The position numbers were made by a program, and so were the translations under genes. A DNA stretch of 64,000 bases. Origin: Megaustenia siamemsis (Eukaryota > Mollusca > Gastropoda > Stylommatophora > Ariophantidae). Shown in pieces: positions 1-10,529 of the stretch. Under the pieces are notes generated by a model that was not told the DNA's origin, made no database searches, and saw only the letters and a list, made by a program, of their open reading frames with translations. Location of the stretch: NCBI GenBank assembly GCA_032433765.1, contig JAVIAB010000160.1:12569969-12633968 (forward strand), read 5' to 3'. Each line of letters begins with the position of its first letter. Within the stretch, counting starts at the first letter, position 1.

Positions 1-1239
1 TTTTGATTTATGGGTGCTACTGTTGATTTCTAATATTAGTAGATTCTCAAAGCTTTTACTCAGTCCAGTAGACTAAATCTATGTAGATTTATATATATAT
101 ATAATCTCATAGACTATAAATAACACTTGTCCTTACCTATATGTCAATTATCATAAACTACAAATAAATCTTATTTTAATGACCAGGTACATTATCATAG
201 ACTACTATTGTTCAAATATTTGCAAATTATTCTCCTCTTGTGGTTACAAGATTGACTACTTGTCTTATAAAAGTCATGCTAGGCGTCTCTTTGTGTGCTG
301 CCTTCATTCAAGGCAGCTTTGTTTTGCCTTATAACCTTCATCTGACATCATTTTTCCCCATTTATGCTGTATCTAACGCCCTTCTTACTTGTTCATTAAT
401 TGTCCATGCTTCGCCTCTATAAAGCGTACAACGTTTTTGGACTTAAAGAAAATGCTATTCAATACGTGGAATATTCCCTGGACTGTTCCAGATTATATTT
501 CAGAACTGCATCTCCCATCAGAGGTTATTTAGTTAACTAGAAGTTTATTTTTGATGTGTCAAAGTATCAACAGTTGCTGACCAGCATCGGTAATGCTCTC
601 TTTATTATCATCTCTCATTTTAGTTTATTCTTTTGGATTATGTTCCCAGTACCCATTAAAAAAAATCCCGTTCGCGATAAAGCTTATTTTATTAACGACA
701 GATAAATGTCTCAACTCAAGAGTTCCACTTCCTGCAATATTATAAAGATCAGATCTATCAAGTACCACAATTCAGTTCACAATAAATGTCTAGCAACTCA
801 CTTCTCAGGTCCACCGAGTATATTTTAGTCTAGTCTTAGCAATGAATGATGTTGTAAACAACTAGGGAGAATGATGATTAATACGCGTTCACATGAGAAA
901 ACATGAAATATAAAATACAAGAAAGCCAGACATATTTATATTCATATTTCACCCATAGACATTTTTTTAAAATAAACATTTCCCTCGAGCTTACATATAA
1001 AACATCCATTCATACATCCATGTTTGACTGATCCTTGAATTCCTCTAGGAGTCTTTGGGACGCCAACATGATGATATGTTCATATTTTTTCTACACCCTT
1101 CCTTTTTTGTGTGCTCGTTTCTGGGTTTGTTCTCTTGTTTTCCCTGTCCAATATATCGATATCACCGATGCATTTGTTTCGTATATATGTCTCTAAGGCT
1201 TCAACTTTTATTGCTCCCTACAGAAATGTTTAATAACCA
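1..1239. other. AT-rich stretch without a recognised gene
   Basis: No gene can be supported here. On the minus strand near 340-430 a short translation contains the string EAWTINEQ. It resembles the 'YGxESWT' block that follows the reverse transcriptase domain in the LINE families elsewhere in this window, so a very decayed LINE end is possible. The rest is AT-rich sequence with no repeat structure I can name. Confidence 0.3.
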
Positions 1240-1712
1240 GCAGAATAGCTCAGGCCAAAATAGCATTTCAGAAAATAAAAATAAAAACTTTTTGCGCAAT
1301 AAGCCTATGTCAATGGAAGTGAGAAGGAGCGTTCATCGGTGTTATATAGCGCCAATTCTAACCTATGGAAGAGAATCATGGACAGTAGACAAACAAATAA
1401 AAAGACGAGTGGAGGACACAGAGATGGGATTTCTCAGAAGAATGTTAAAAGTTTCCTGGAAAAAAGGATCAACGAGGAAATTCTCAAAGTGGCCAACACA
1501 AAAAGGGAGCTCCTAAAAAGTACTTGGTTACAACTGGCAAAATAGATGGAAAGAGATATCGCTAACGACAAAGAGAGAAGATACTAGATAGCTTGGTGTC
1601 ATGGCATGGAAAACAGTCAACAGAAATGATACGATGCACTGTAGATAGAAAATTGTGGAGGGATATGATCGTCTATGCCAACCTGATTAGCACACGATGA
1701 TAATAATGTTGG
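1240..1712 (+). mobile_element. LINE C 3' end, 5'-truncated non-LTR retrotransposon
   Basis: This is the region C-terminal to the reverse transcriptase of a non-LTR retrotransposon. Visible blocks in order are QAKIAFQK, YIAPILTYGRESWTVDKQ, EDTEMGFLRRMLKVSW, NEEILKVANTKRELLK and the nucleotide match to the GYNWQ and SWHGKQST blocks of the other copies. The blocks lie in different frames, so the copy carries several frameshifts and is dead. It ends in a GATGATAATAATG-type tail near 1695-1712, as in other LINE C copies at 20.6, 51.7 and 56.5 kb. The catalytic domains are missing, which is the usual result of aborted reverse transcription. The clade is not assigned. Confidence 0.8.
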
Positions 1713-2332
1713 TACCACGCTGTTGGTGTCAAATGCCATATCAGCATTTTCTTTCTAATACCAATATAAGAAACAAGTCATGCAGAGCCTATTTCTTTAC
1801 TGGTAATGTGTACACATGCTCTTGCTTGTGGTGTACTGGGCGATCAATGTAATGAATGCTTCTAGACGTTAATATAACTTATTTGTAACTAAACAAAACT
1901 TGACAGTAACTTTATCAACTCGTATCCATATATATATGAGAAAATTGTAACATATCTAACTACTCAAGCTCTAGTACTTACTTTTGGTGAATGGATAATA
2001 TATTCATCATTTATATTGTCATATTTATTTCATATTACTAAATTATAGTGTATTATTACATTTTAAATGCATCAATTATATTGTAATATTTAACTCATGT
2101 TACTAAATTATATTGTAATATTTATTTCATATTCTCTCAATTATATTAGATTATTATATTTATTTTATATTTATCAAATATATTGTTATATTTGTTTGAT
2201 ATTTATCATATTGAAATTAAAAGCAGACAGTAAGTGAGTTGAGAAGTTCAGTGATTGTCAGTTTCCAACCAGTTTAACATAACTTGCTCCGAACCGTCCA
2301 GACTTAAAGTCCTGCTGGCATGTATTTTAAAT
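1713..2332. repeat. AT-rich, degenerate tandem repeat in the second half
   Basis: About 2020-2215 repeats a loose unit around 'aaattatattgtaatattta', spaced roughly 40-45 bases and badly diverged. It looks like an old AT-rich minisatellite. Nothing else is recognisable. Confidence 0.4.
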
Positions 2333-2661
2333 AAAGGTAAGGTAAAGTACGAGACTTGAACCGGCGTCTTAGCACGCGAGTATATACCCATATGTGCTCG
2401 GCCGCCTATCCAGAAATGTTCGGATATTTCTGTATAGTGTAGCCTCAAGCATCGAAACTCAGATGCGAAGCGACATTCCTCACCTTCCCAGGATAATATA
2501 CCCTGGTACCCATTTCTGCCAACGGCTGGGTCGACCGTGGGGGTATTTTTTTTTTTTTCCAACCACGAGTACAATTCACACTGCTCCCAGCGGGAATCGA
2601 ACACGGGTTGTCCGAACGTCGGTAATCTAGTCGGGTGGTTTTCCCAACTAGGCTACCCCAA
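2333..2661 (-). mobile_element. SINE-2, tRNA-headed retroposon
   Basis: Read on the minus strand, the element begins near 2661 with a tRNA-like head: an A-box-like 'tagcctagttggg' and a B-box-like 'gttcgattcc'. The body contains a homopolymer run and a region around 'ctgggaaggtgagg', and the element ends near 'tactttaccttacc'. A second copy with the same head, homopolymer and tail lies on the plus strand at 12618-12965. Two colinear copies that diverge at both ends support a dispersed SINE. It has no coding capacity and would rely on a LINE for mobility. Confidence 0.75.
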
Positions 2662-2694
2662 ACTTAAAATTTTAAATACTTGCGTTTAAAAGCT

Positions 2695-3152
2695 TCATCA
2701 TCATCATCATCAAGTACCGGGCCTGCTGGCGTAGGTGAGCATATCTCTCCACAACTTTCGATCTCGACAGTTATTTATAATTTCTATTGTTGACCTTCTG
2801 CCAAGCCATTCTCTTAGGGTGTCTGGTATTTTTTGTATCTTTGCTTCCTTTCATCTCTTCGTCCCTCAATTTTTCCAGTTGTTACAATATATTCCAGTTG
2901 TTCTCTTCTCATTACATAGCCCAAAAAATGATGATTGTTTCTTCTAATATTGGAAATTAGCTCTCTTTTTGCTTTGACCTCTTTCAGAACATTTTCATTA
3001 CTCTTCTTAGCTGTCCATGATATTCTCAACATTCTTCTGTAAAACCACATTTCTACAGACTCCAGTGATTTTCTTGTCTGTTGTCCTATTGTCCATGATT
3101 CACATCTATATGTTAAGACTGGCTCTACATAACTATTGTTGTGGCGATTCAT
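2695..3152 (-). mobile_element. LINE B 3' end fragment
   Basis: The minus strand encodes the post-RT region of LINE B: YVEPVLTYRCESWTIGQQ, SVEMWFYRRMLRISWTAKKSNENVL, KAKRELISN and REQLEYIVTTGKIEGRRD. A frameshift follows, then the conserved 3' region that reads SLREWLGRRSTT and CRDRKLW in better copies. The 3' end is a GATGATGATG tail, seen on the plus strand as 'tcatcatcatcat' at about 2697-2712. The same blocks occur at 8.0, 37.8-39.6, 47.4 and 60.5 kb. Confidence 0.85.
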
Positions 3153-3594
3153 GATTGTACAAAGAAGTTACGACGGTGGTTTTCTGTTGCCTTCCGTCGG
3201 TTTGTTTACGGTTGGCTCCGCTAGCCTTTGACTAAAAAGTCTCACCCACAAGGCAGTGGGGTTGTTTTACTTCGGGGTACCCTCCCTTAGCCTTTTACTC
3301 TCCCGAGCTTACCTGCAAGACAACAGGGCAGCCACAGGTTTACTGCATACAGTAGCAGGTCAAATTACCCGACCTGACAATAAAAAGCTTAGTAAGATGT
3401 AAATATTACCAAGGTCTTACATAAAAGTATAAATAAATATAAGAGACACAACCACATTCTCGTGTTAATGTGCATTTAATTGTCTTTTTATATGGGAATA
3501 AATGTATATGCAATGAATATATAGTCGCGCACAGTAAATATAATCATACACAGTGTAAATAAAAGTTTGTAACCACAATTGCAGTCATATATAT
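3153..3594. other. Unassigned, GC-richer stretch
   Basis: This stretch has higher GC than its neighbours between about 3160 and 3370, which suggests a further dispersed element. I found no second copy in the window and no coding signal. Confidence 0.25.
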
Positions 3595-3606
3595 GTGTGC
3601 GTGTGC

Positions 3607-3641
<35 letters not shown>

Positions 3642-3649
3642 TGTGTGCG

Positions 3650-3681
<32 letters not shown>

Positions 3682-3730
3682 CGTGTGCGTGTGCGTGTGC
3701 GTGCGCGTGCGTGTGTGTGTGTGTGTGCGT

Positions 3731-3766
<36 letters not shown>

Positions 3767-3767
3767 C
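3595..3767 (+). repeat. GT/GC compound microsatellite
   Basis: The array is GTGC, GTGT and GTGCGT units arranged as a compound dinucleotide/tetranucleotide tract. Alternating purine-pyrimidine throughout makes it a candidate Z-DNA-forming sequence. The translated Cys-Val and His-Thr repeats are artefacts. Confidence 0.95.
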
Positions 3768-4249
3768 TGTATATGAAGGGGCTCTACCATGGAGTCTTTG
3801 TCAGGTGAAAGCCAAAACAATGTTTCTACTTTTTTATTCACAGTTGTTCACCATTCATAGTGATATATCGCAAAATCGCTTACTCGCCACAACACAATCA
3901 CATTACTACTCTTCACTATTTGTGAATGGTTTTAATCACACTGTATCCGAGTTCACAATTTCTAGTTAGCGCCAACCGGCTAGTGGCCTTTTAGTATGTA
4001 AATTGCTCTAAACATTCCAAGTTGTCTAATTGTAAAATTGATCTATGGAACATTTGCTCGGTAACATCTAGAATGTTCCACTTCCACTGTAAATGCCAGG
4101 TGCATTTATGCTAATAATAGATTGCTCTTTGTTGCTTCCAGAGTTGTGTGTTATCTTGGCATATATCGCACACGTTAATTAAAATATCTGCTCAAAGTGT
4201 GTTGTTGCTAGGGTTTCTTTCAGGGCAATGTTTGGAAATGACATAACTG
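3768..4249. other. No feature seen
   Basis: Single-copy-looking sequence with no coding signal and no repeat recognised within the window. Confidence 0.3.
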
Positions 4250-4970
4250 CTGATAGAATATCATTGTAGCAAAATGGTTACTGAATGATTATCATTGTAG
4301 TAAGATGGTCACTGAGGGAATATCATTGTTATGATTGTAGCAATATGGCTCTTCTTTCTTCCTCTTTTCTCTTTTCACTGATACCTAAAAGGTGTCGTGG
4401 TTATTTGTCGTTCTTGAGCTGATCGAACTGTCTGAATTAGTGATTTTCCTTTGTTGTTACATGTCTCTGTCACTGCATCTATCAGTAGCAGTATGGTTAC
4501 TAAGGGAATATTATTGTAGCAGTATGGTTACTAAGGGAATATTATTGTAGCAGTATGGTTACTAAGGGAATATTATTGTAGCAGTATGGTTACTGAGGGA
4601 ATATTATTGTAGCAGTATGGTTACTGAGGGAATATTATTGTAGTAGTATGGTTACTGAGGGAATATTATTGTAGTAGTATGGTTACTGAGGGAATAGTAT
4701 TGTAGTTAGGTGGTTACTGAATGAATATCATTGTAGCTAGATGGCTCATAATTAAGTGCCGTCTCCGCATCAACGGTTGGCTACCATGGGGCACCATTCC
4801 GCTTTGTTTCTTGCTTTGAGGTGCAGATTTTTATGGGATGACTTGTCTATCTTTTGATGTTACTCATTATGTTACTCCACGTTAATCTTGGTCTGCCTCT
4901 TTTATCTTGTATTGAGCAAGATGGTTACTGAATGATTATCATTGTAGTAAGATGGTTGCTAGAGGAGCAT
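4250..4970 (+). repeat. 31-bp minisatellite, left part of a split array
   Basis: The unit resembles 'gtagcagtatggttactaag' plus 'ggaatattatt', 31 bases. The clearest run is about 4484-4745, with roughly eight copies. Diverged units flank it at 4250-4348 and 4917-4970. Two foreign segments break the run: an unassigned piece at about 4349-4480 and a LINE A end at 4748-4916. The same unit returns at 6895-7130. Confidence 0.85.
4748..4916 (-). mobile_element. LINE A 3' terminal fragment
   Basis: On the minus strand this matches the last part of LINE A, including the region that in better copies encodes GRPRLTWTSNIKRW and the 3' segment 'ggttggctaccatggggc' seen on the plus strand. It is only about 170 bases long and is embedded in the 31-bp minisatellite. 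Confidence 0.75.
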
Positions 4971-4972
4971 TA

Positions 4973-5225
4973 AGCCGCGATAGCTCAGTGGTTAGTGACT
5001 GGACTACAAAGAACAAGAGGTAGGGTTCGATCCCAACTGACGGCTTCCAGGTTCACCCGCCTTTAATGGGTACCGGATTGTTTTCTGAGAAAGTAAAGCG
5101 GCACAGGCGTAATACCGACCACATTACCCCAAAAAATCATGTGATGAAGGTCTGTAAAATGTATGGTCACTAACACCATATTCCCTATACGCCACTTGGA
5201 GTGACGGGGGTACTTTACTACTTTT
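4973..5225 (+). mobile_element. SINE-1, nearly full-length copy
   Basis: SINE-1 begins with a tRNA-like head with an A-box region 'tagctcagtggttagtg' and a B-box 'gggttcgatcc', then a body with 'gggtaccggatt' and 'taccgaccacattacccc'. It ends in a hairpin-like 'cgccacttggagtgacg' followed by 'gggtactttac'. The head is a pol III promoter type rather than a functional tRNA, because the same unit recurs with its body and tail at eight other sites here. The copy lies between the minisatellite and the LINE F fragment. Confidence 0.9.
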
Positions 5226-5227
5226 AC

Positions 5228-6600
5228 TATTATTTGTGGATCATTGCATTCCGAACATGTCCATAGGTGCTCAGATTCCCTTCTTAGCATGTCTCGCAGC
5301 ATCCAGCGACTGACGGCTCTATTTTGTTGGTTGATAAGTCTTCTTATGAGCACACTAAGACACTTGTTTCTGGATGCACACATCTTTTCTCCAATTTCTT
5401 GCATCCAAAGGAGAGATGTGGACTCACGGTTGTCGAAGTCCTACGCCCGTCCCGTATCTCAAAGTGCATTAATAAACGTTTGCTCAATCAAATTGGTTGA
5501 CCGTCAACGACAGTACAGCTAACCAACCTGTCCGCCCTTTCATTGATCAATACTCCCGCATGTCCAGGGATGTAAACAAAGGTGACACGTATGTGTATAT
5601 CGTTGACTTCTGTAATGACTCGACCTGCTTACAGAGTCCGCCTCCACTTTTCTTATAATCCTTATCGCATCCTTAGTGGGCATGTTTTTTTTACTCCAAC
5701 CAGATGAATGCCCTAGTCATTTCCATCGCCTCAGTTGTCATACTACTCGTGGTCATGACGTTTGCACCACTGTCTTCTTTAACTATTCTGCCTGCAGAGC
5801 GCGCTGTAAATGCCCATGCGCTCCTTTGGTGTCTTATTGCCGATCCGTCTGTATAAATGACTGCCTCTTCCTTGACGCTGTTGTCCAGAATGATGACGTT
5901 GACCTCTGTCAACGTTGGTCGACTACGACTGGATTCTGTCCCCTGTACCTCCTGTCAAGTGTGACAATACACGAGAATGTGCCCCCTGTACCTCCTGTCA
6001 AGTGTGACAATACACGAGAATGTGCCCCCTGTACCTCCTGTCAAGTGTGACAATACACGAGAATGTGTCCCTTGTACCTCCTGTCAAGTGTGACAAAACA
6101 CGAGAATGTGTCCCCTGTACCTCCTGTCAAGTGTGACAATACACGAGAATGTGTCCCTTGTACCTCATGTCAAGTGTGACAATACACGAGAATGTGTCCC
6201 CTGAATGCCGCAAGCACCGGTATCCACTCTTCACCAACGCTGATATAGTTAAGCCCACAGACCTGTTTGATGACATCTTCTGCTCGGCCCACCAACGATT
6301 TGTGTCTTCTTACTCTGTCACCTTTCCCTGTGATGAGCTTTTGGTGCAACGGATGCTCTTTATCCGCACTTATCTTATAGTATGTTCGCGCCTTCAGGAT
6401 CTTGATCGTGTCATTCGTAATTGGAAAATCAAGAAGGTACCTCATTGTTACACAGGGAGTATCTCTCTTACACCCCGAGATAATGCGCATAGCTTCATTT
6501 TGTACTTTCTCTAGTCTGCCAATCTGTGTCGTACTTACAGTGAGGATTGCTAGTGCACTCATTTGGTTGGAGGAATTTTTCATTTTTCGATATCGTCGTT
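5228..6600 (-). mobile_element. LINE F fragment with RT C-terminus and RNase H remnants
   Basis: This is part of a non-LTR retrotransposon of the type that carries an RNase H domain. On the minus strand, in order, I read the RT C-terminal block LEKVQNEAMRIISGCKRDTP...MRYLLDFP (about 6520-6400) and an internal tandem repeat. The RNase H start AVIYTDGS with the catalytic-type Asp follows (about 5860), then the TEAMEMTRAFIWLE helix with its Glu (about 5720-5690). The late RNase H block GHAGVLINERADRL is readable in another frame near 5560-5520. The tail block LINQQNRAVSRWMLRDML...SEHLWTCSECN ends at about 5235. Several frameshifts and stops make it a pseudogene. A second 3' end of this family is at 14635-14885. 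Confidence 0.8.
5938..6200 (-). repeat. 43-bp minisatellite inside LINE F
   Basis: About six copies of a 43-base unit beginning 'ccctgtacctcctgtcaagt'. LINE F sequence lies directly on both sides, with the RT end at higher coordinates and RNase H at lower. The array therefore looks like a local expansion of the linker between the two domains rather than a separate insertion. Confidence 0.9.
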
Positions 6601-6894
6601 TTGGCTTCATCTGAATTGTTATTGTCGTTATTGTGACTTTTGCCGCTGACGACACAGTCGACGGGCCACTGTGGGTGGTCTAGATTCACGTGCACTCACT
6701 AGGTCGCACGTCCAGAACCCATTTCCACGTTATAGACTTGCAAACACGTCATACAGCTCTTCAGCACGTGGATACACAGTGAACTTCATATATTCTTCAT
6801 TCAGAATCACACAGCATTGAAATTAGGAAATCATTTTCGCTGACGAACTGGCAAAAAGAAAACCGCAATCTTTATCGCGCCGGAAACTCAATCA
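6601..6894. other. Unassigned
   Basis: Sequence between the LINE F fragment and the resumed 31-bp minisatellite. It could be more decayed LINE F, but I cannot read conserved blocks in it. Confidence 0.25.
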
Positions 6895-7130
6895 TTATCA
6901 TTGTAACAAGAGGATTACTGACTGATTATCATTGTAGCAAGAGGATTACTGACTGATTATCATTGTAGCAAGATGGATACTGGGAGAATATCATAGTAGC
7001 GAGATGGATACAGAGAGAATAGCATTGTAGCAAGATGGTTACTGTCAGAATATTGTTTTGGAAAATGAATTGCGGGGAGAATATCATTGTCGCCGGTAGT
7101 TGCTTAAAGATTATCAGTGCAGCGAGGTAG
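6895..7130 (+). repeat. 31-bp minisatellite, right part of the split array
   Basis: Units such as 'attatcattgtagcaagagg' followed by 'attactgactg' match the 31-base repeat at 4250-4970 in sequence, length and orientation. The units are diverged, which suggests an old array. Confidence 0.8.
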
Positions 7131-7235
7131 TTAGTCTCTGTAAATATAATTGCAGTAAGTCCTATGCTTGGAGAATATTATTGTAGCGATAATGCTGTTT
7201 ATATTATATCATTGTAAGAAGATACTTATTCAGAG

Positions 7236-7390
7236 AATCCCACTATAGCAAATGATCTGATTGTAGTATATCTTTGTGGCAAAGAGAGTAGCAAATGAGC
7301 TGCTTGTAGTATATCTTTGTGGCAAAGAGAGTAGCAAATGAGCTGATTGTAGTATATCTTTGTGGCAAAGAGAGTAGCAAAAAAAACTGT
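7236..7390 (+). repeat. 43-bp tandem repeat, three copies
   Basis: Three adjacent units contain 'tatctttgtggcaaagagag' and 'tagcaaatgagctg'. The unit includes a short palindrome, ctttg-tgg-caaag, that could form a small stem. Confidence 0.85.
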
Positions 7391-7477
7391 TGTTGCAGAG
7401 AGAAAAAAAATTATAATTGTAGAAAAAGAGTTTAAGTTAGAATGTCGTGGTAGCAAATGATAGAAATGAAAGCTTTG

Positions 7478-7552
7478 GACACTACTGTGACTCGAACCCG
7501 TCTTCTATTGATTTGAAACACAAGTTATCAATTCGGTCACCAACTCTCCACT
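7478..7552 (-). repeat. tRNA-like fragment, probable SINE head
   Basis: On the minus strand there is a B-box-like 'gggttcgagtc' with an upstream A-box-like 'gagttggtgacc'. The expected acceptor and T stems do not pair well, so I do not call a functional tRNA. Confidence 0.4.
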
Positions 7553-7652
7553 GTGATACTATTGTTGTAGCATGAGTTACTATGAGAACAAGGCTGTTGC
7601 TATATCGCTACTGAGATCATGTCATTTTAATGAGAGAACCTATTTATAGCCC

Positions 7653-7792
7653 GCATTTTTTTCTGGAAAAGTAAAGCAGTACGGGCGTAATACCGACCAC
7701 ATTACCCAAAAATCATGTGCTGAAGGTCTGTATAGGGTCACTAACACCATATTTCCCTAAACGCCACTTGGCGTGACGGGGGTACTTTACTT
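7653..7792 (+). mobile_element. SINE-1, 3' portion only
   Basis: This begins inside the SINE-1 body ('ttttttctggaaaagtaaag') and runs to the typical end 'gacgggggtactttac'. The tRNA-like head is absent, so the copy is 5'-truncated. Confidence 0.85.
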
Positions 7793-8035
7793 ACTATTTA
7801 TAGCAAAATAAATAAATATTGCAATTTCATTGACTTATATAGAGAGTTTATATAATTTGCAATAAGGGTACATTTATAAAGAATATCATTATATATATAC
7901 TTCTAGATAGTCCGTTTATAAGATAGTTGTGCTGATACTATCACACAATACTGACTTATAGACAATTATATTTGGCACTTGGAATCTATCACTTTAGTCA
8001 GTTATCTTTACCAATAATATAAATGTATTACGTCA

Positions 8036-8362
8036 TCATCTTCAAGTACCAAGTCTGCTGGCCACGGTGATCGTGTCTCTCCACAACTTTCGATCACGAC
8101 AGTTATTTATAATTTTTGTTGTTGACCTTCTGCCAAGCCATTCTCTTAAGCTGTCTGGTATCTTTTCTCTTTGCTTCCCTCTGTCTTTTCGTCGTTCTAC
8201 GTTTCCAGTTGTTACAATATATTCCAGCTGTTCCTTTCTCATTCCATGGCCAAAAAATGATAATTTATTCTTCTTAATATTGGAAATTGGCTCTCTTTTT
8301 GCTTTGGCCTCTTTCAGAACGTTTTCATTACTCTTCTTAGCTGTCCATGGTATTCGTGTATT
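8036..8362 (-). mobile_element. LINE B 3' end fragment
   Basis: The minus strand encodes IPWTAKKSNENVLKEAKAKREPISN, FFGHGMRKEQLEYIVTTGNVE and DSLREWLGRRSTTKIINNCRDRKLW in one frame. This makes it one of the better-preserved LINE B ends. It is truncated at about 8362 just after the IPWTAKK block. Confidence 0.85.
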
Positions 8363-8997
8363 ACAAAAGACGTGAATATACAAGTATGCCATTACATGAA
8401 AATACAAAATACCAATTTTCATAGATTAATTGGATATGAGGGCTGTGTTAATCCAAAAGAAAAAAAAATCTCCTGACCAACAGACAAATGCAATTTTGTC
8501 ACTTTGGCTTCTAAAGCATAATGGCTTGAATTTGGCTCATTTTAACACATTATTTCGTTAGTATAGTTAATATTAGCATGATTTTTAGGAAAATCCTGGC
8601 ACTGTAACGATTAATTTCCAGGAAAAAGGCAGAGGTTCGCGCATATTATTCAGCATTTTCAACCGGCATCGGGATGTGTTTTCAACGTTTCCTTTGTATT
8701 TACTTTGGTTTATGTTATATTTATCTCCCATTACACTAGCCTTTGAGCTACTTTAACTGTGTGCTTTATTCAAATGGTTCTTTATTTGCAGCAATAATAT
8801 CTTTTACTTGAGCTTTGTATCACGTTTATCAGGTTTTTTTTTTTTAGTTTAAATGTCCGGAGTTTGTTTTAATAAATGCTGCACAGAGAGAGCCCCGCCC
8901 GCGTTGAGAATCTAAATTAAACAATGCAGAGCCGCGGCAAAGCTGGGGTAGATCAAATAATTATGAAAGATTTGATGTTTCAGTTTCTAGGGTGATT
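8363..8997. other. No feature seen
   Basis: AT-rich sequence with short homopolymers. No coding signal and no repeat copy recognised within the window. Confidence 0.3.
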
Positions 8998-9583
8998 TTA
9001 TCTAAAGGAACGAGGATAGTTTTATCTAAAGGATAGAGGGTGGCTCTATCTAAAGGATAGAGGGTGGTTCTATCTAAAGGACAGAGGGTGGTTCTATCTA
9101 AAGGACAGAGGGTGGTTCTATCTAAAGGACAGAGGGTGGTTCTATCTAAAGGACAGAGGGTGGTTCTATCTAAAGGACAGAGGGTGGTTCTATCTAAAGG
9201 ATAGAGGGTGGTTCTATCTAAAGGACAGAGGGTGGTTCTATCTAAAGGATAGAGGGTGGTTCTATCTAAAGGACAGAGGGTGGTTCTATCTAAAGGACAG
9301 AGGGTGGTTCTATCTAAAGGATAGAGGGTGGTTCTATCTAAAGGATAGAGGGTGGTTCTATCTAAAGGATAGAGGGTGGTTCTATCTAAAGGATAGAGTG
9401 TGGTTCTATCTAAAGGATAGAGGGTGGTTCTATCTAAAGGATAGAGGGTGGTTCTATCTAAAGGACAGAGGGTGGTTCTATCTAAAGGAACGAAGATAGT
9501 TTTATCTAAATGACAGAGGGTGGTTCTATCTAAAGGATAGAGGGTGGTTCTATCTAAAAAATAGAGGGTGGTTCTATCTAAAG
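8998..9583 (+). repeat. 24-bp minisatellite
   Basis: About 24 copies of 'agggtggttctatctaaagg' plus 'ayag'. The unit is a multiple of three, so the minus strand stays open and translates as repeated LDRTTLYP. This is a by-product of unit length and not evidence of a protein. The array ends exactly where the hAT-like terminus begins at 9584. Confidence 0.95.
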
Positions 9584-9860
9584 CAGGGATGGCCAATTTC
9601 TTTCAAATGGCGGGCCACTTTTTTATTATTTTTTTTGTGGCGAGCCAAAACACATAACAACATCAATACAAATAAACTTGGCATTTGTTTTAAGGTAATA
9701 TTTGTGTTATTTATCGGCATTATTTGCTTACATAAATCATTTTATTGCAACAGAGTTTAAAATGCCTAGTTGATTTATAAAAATGAATACAATTTGCTGT
9801 TTATATTGTTTAACAAACATGTTTTAGTTAGGTCATTTTAAAGTTGACATGTAACAAACC

Positions 9861-10064
9861 TTAATGAGAACAATGTGGACGTTCATGTGCAGCAACAAGT
9901 TCATCAAAGTCAATGTGTAAAGATGATGATGATGATATTCGTAATAAATCCTGAAGGTGGCCATCAGTGAGTCGGTTTCTTTGTGACGATTTAATCTCCT
10001 TCATTGTTGAAAAAGCGCATTCACATATATATGTGCTGCCGAATATAGAAGTAATTTTCAAACT
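9861..10064 (-). pseudogene. hAT transposase C-terminal fragment (GTF2IRD2/ZBED-like)
   Basis: The translation FGSTYICECAFSTMKEIKSSQRNRLTDGHLQDLLRI matches the C-terminal dimerisation region of hAT transposases. Host-domesticated relatives such as GTF2IRD2- and ZBED5-type proteins share the 'STYxCExxFSxMK...RLTDxHLxxLL' pattern. It continues to HERPHCSH and a stop. Upstream, the frame runs into a short AAC/AAT repeat and the R element, so the fragment is cut off. It would act in the nucleus as part of a DNA transposase, but it cannot be functional alone. Confidence 0.8.
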
Positions 10065-10077
10065 ATTGTTATTGTTA

Positions 10078-10406
10078 TTGGCTATGGAAGGCCTCGGTCT
10101 CACAGCAAACGAATTAAAATCCATAATTGCTCAACCGCCCGTGCCAGTGGAATCATCCTAATTACTAACTCATCTCCCAAACAAAGAAAGGTAACTGTAG
10201 TCCCCATCGTAGTAGTCTCAGCACACGCCAAAAGACATAAGGCGAAACCACGCAGAAAGTGAACACAGCCAACTGTTCCCCGTCATACGATATCATCATT
10301 CATCGTAAACAAGCGGGATATCGAAGCAGGATCAAAACGGATGAGACACACACAGCTCACGGTGTGCACAGAGCACTTAACTCAGTAGCTCCTGCAACAA
10401 GCCGGA
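10078..10406 (+). repeat. Dispersed repeat R
   Basis: About 330 bases are shared with the minus strand at 52203-52533. Shared landmarks in the same order are 'caaacgaattaaaatccata', 'ctcaaccgcc', 'ccaaaagacataaggc', 'acgatatcatcattcatcgt', 'cacggtgtgcac' and 'gcaagccgg'. No long ORF is conserved. It may be an internal or terminal piece of an unknown element. Confidence 0.8.
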
Positions 10407-10529
10407 CTTGGAATATGAGGAAACTGCAAGAAGGAACACTTTTCAGACATAGCCTTCAATGGTTCCTGCCGCCTATCCACCATATACCATGGGAGTTTAC
10501 GTCCTCCCGAAAATGATGATCGTCGTAGC

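Noticed and set aside
240..422. 60-codon frame with a hydrophobic start resembling a signal peptide
   Set aside because: It starts at a non-ATG codon. The opposite strand looks more like a decayed LINE block, and there is no supporting context.
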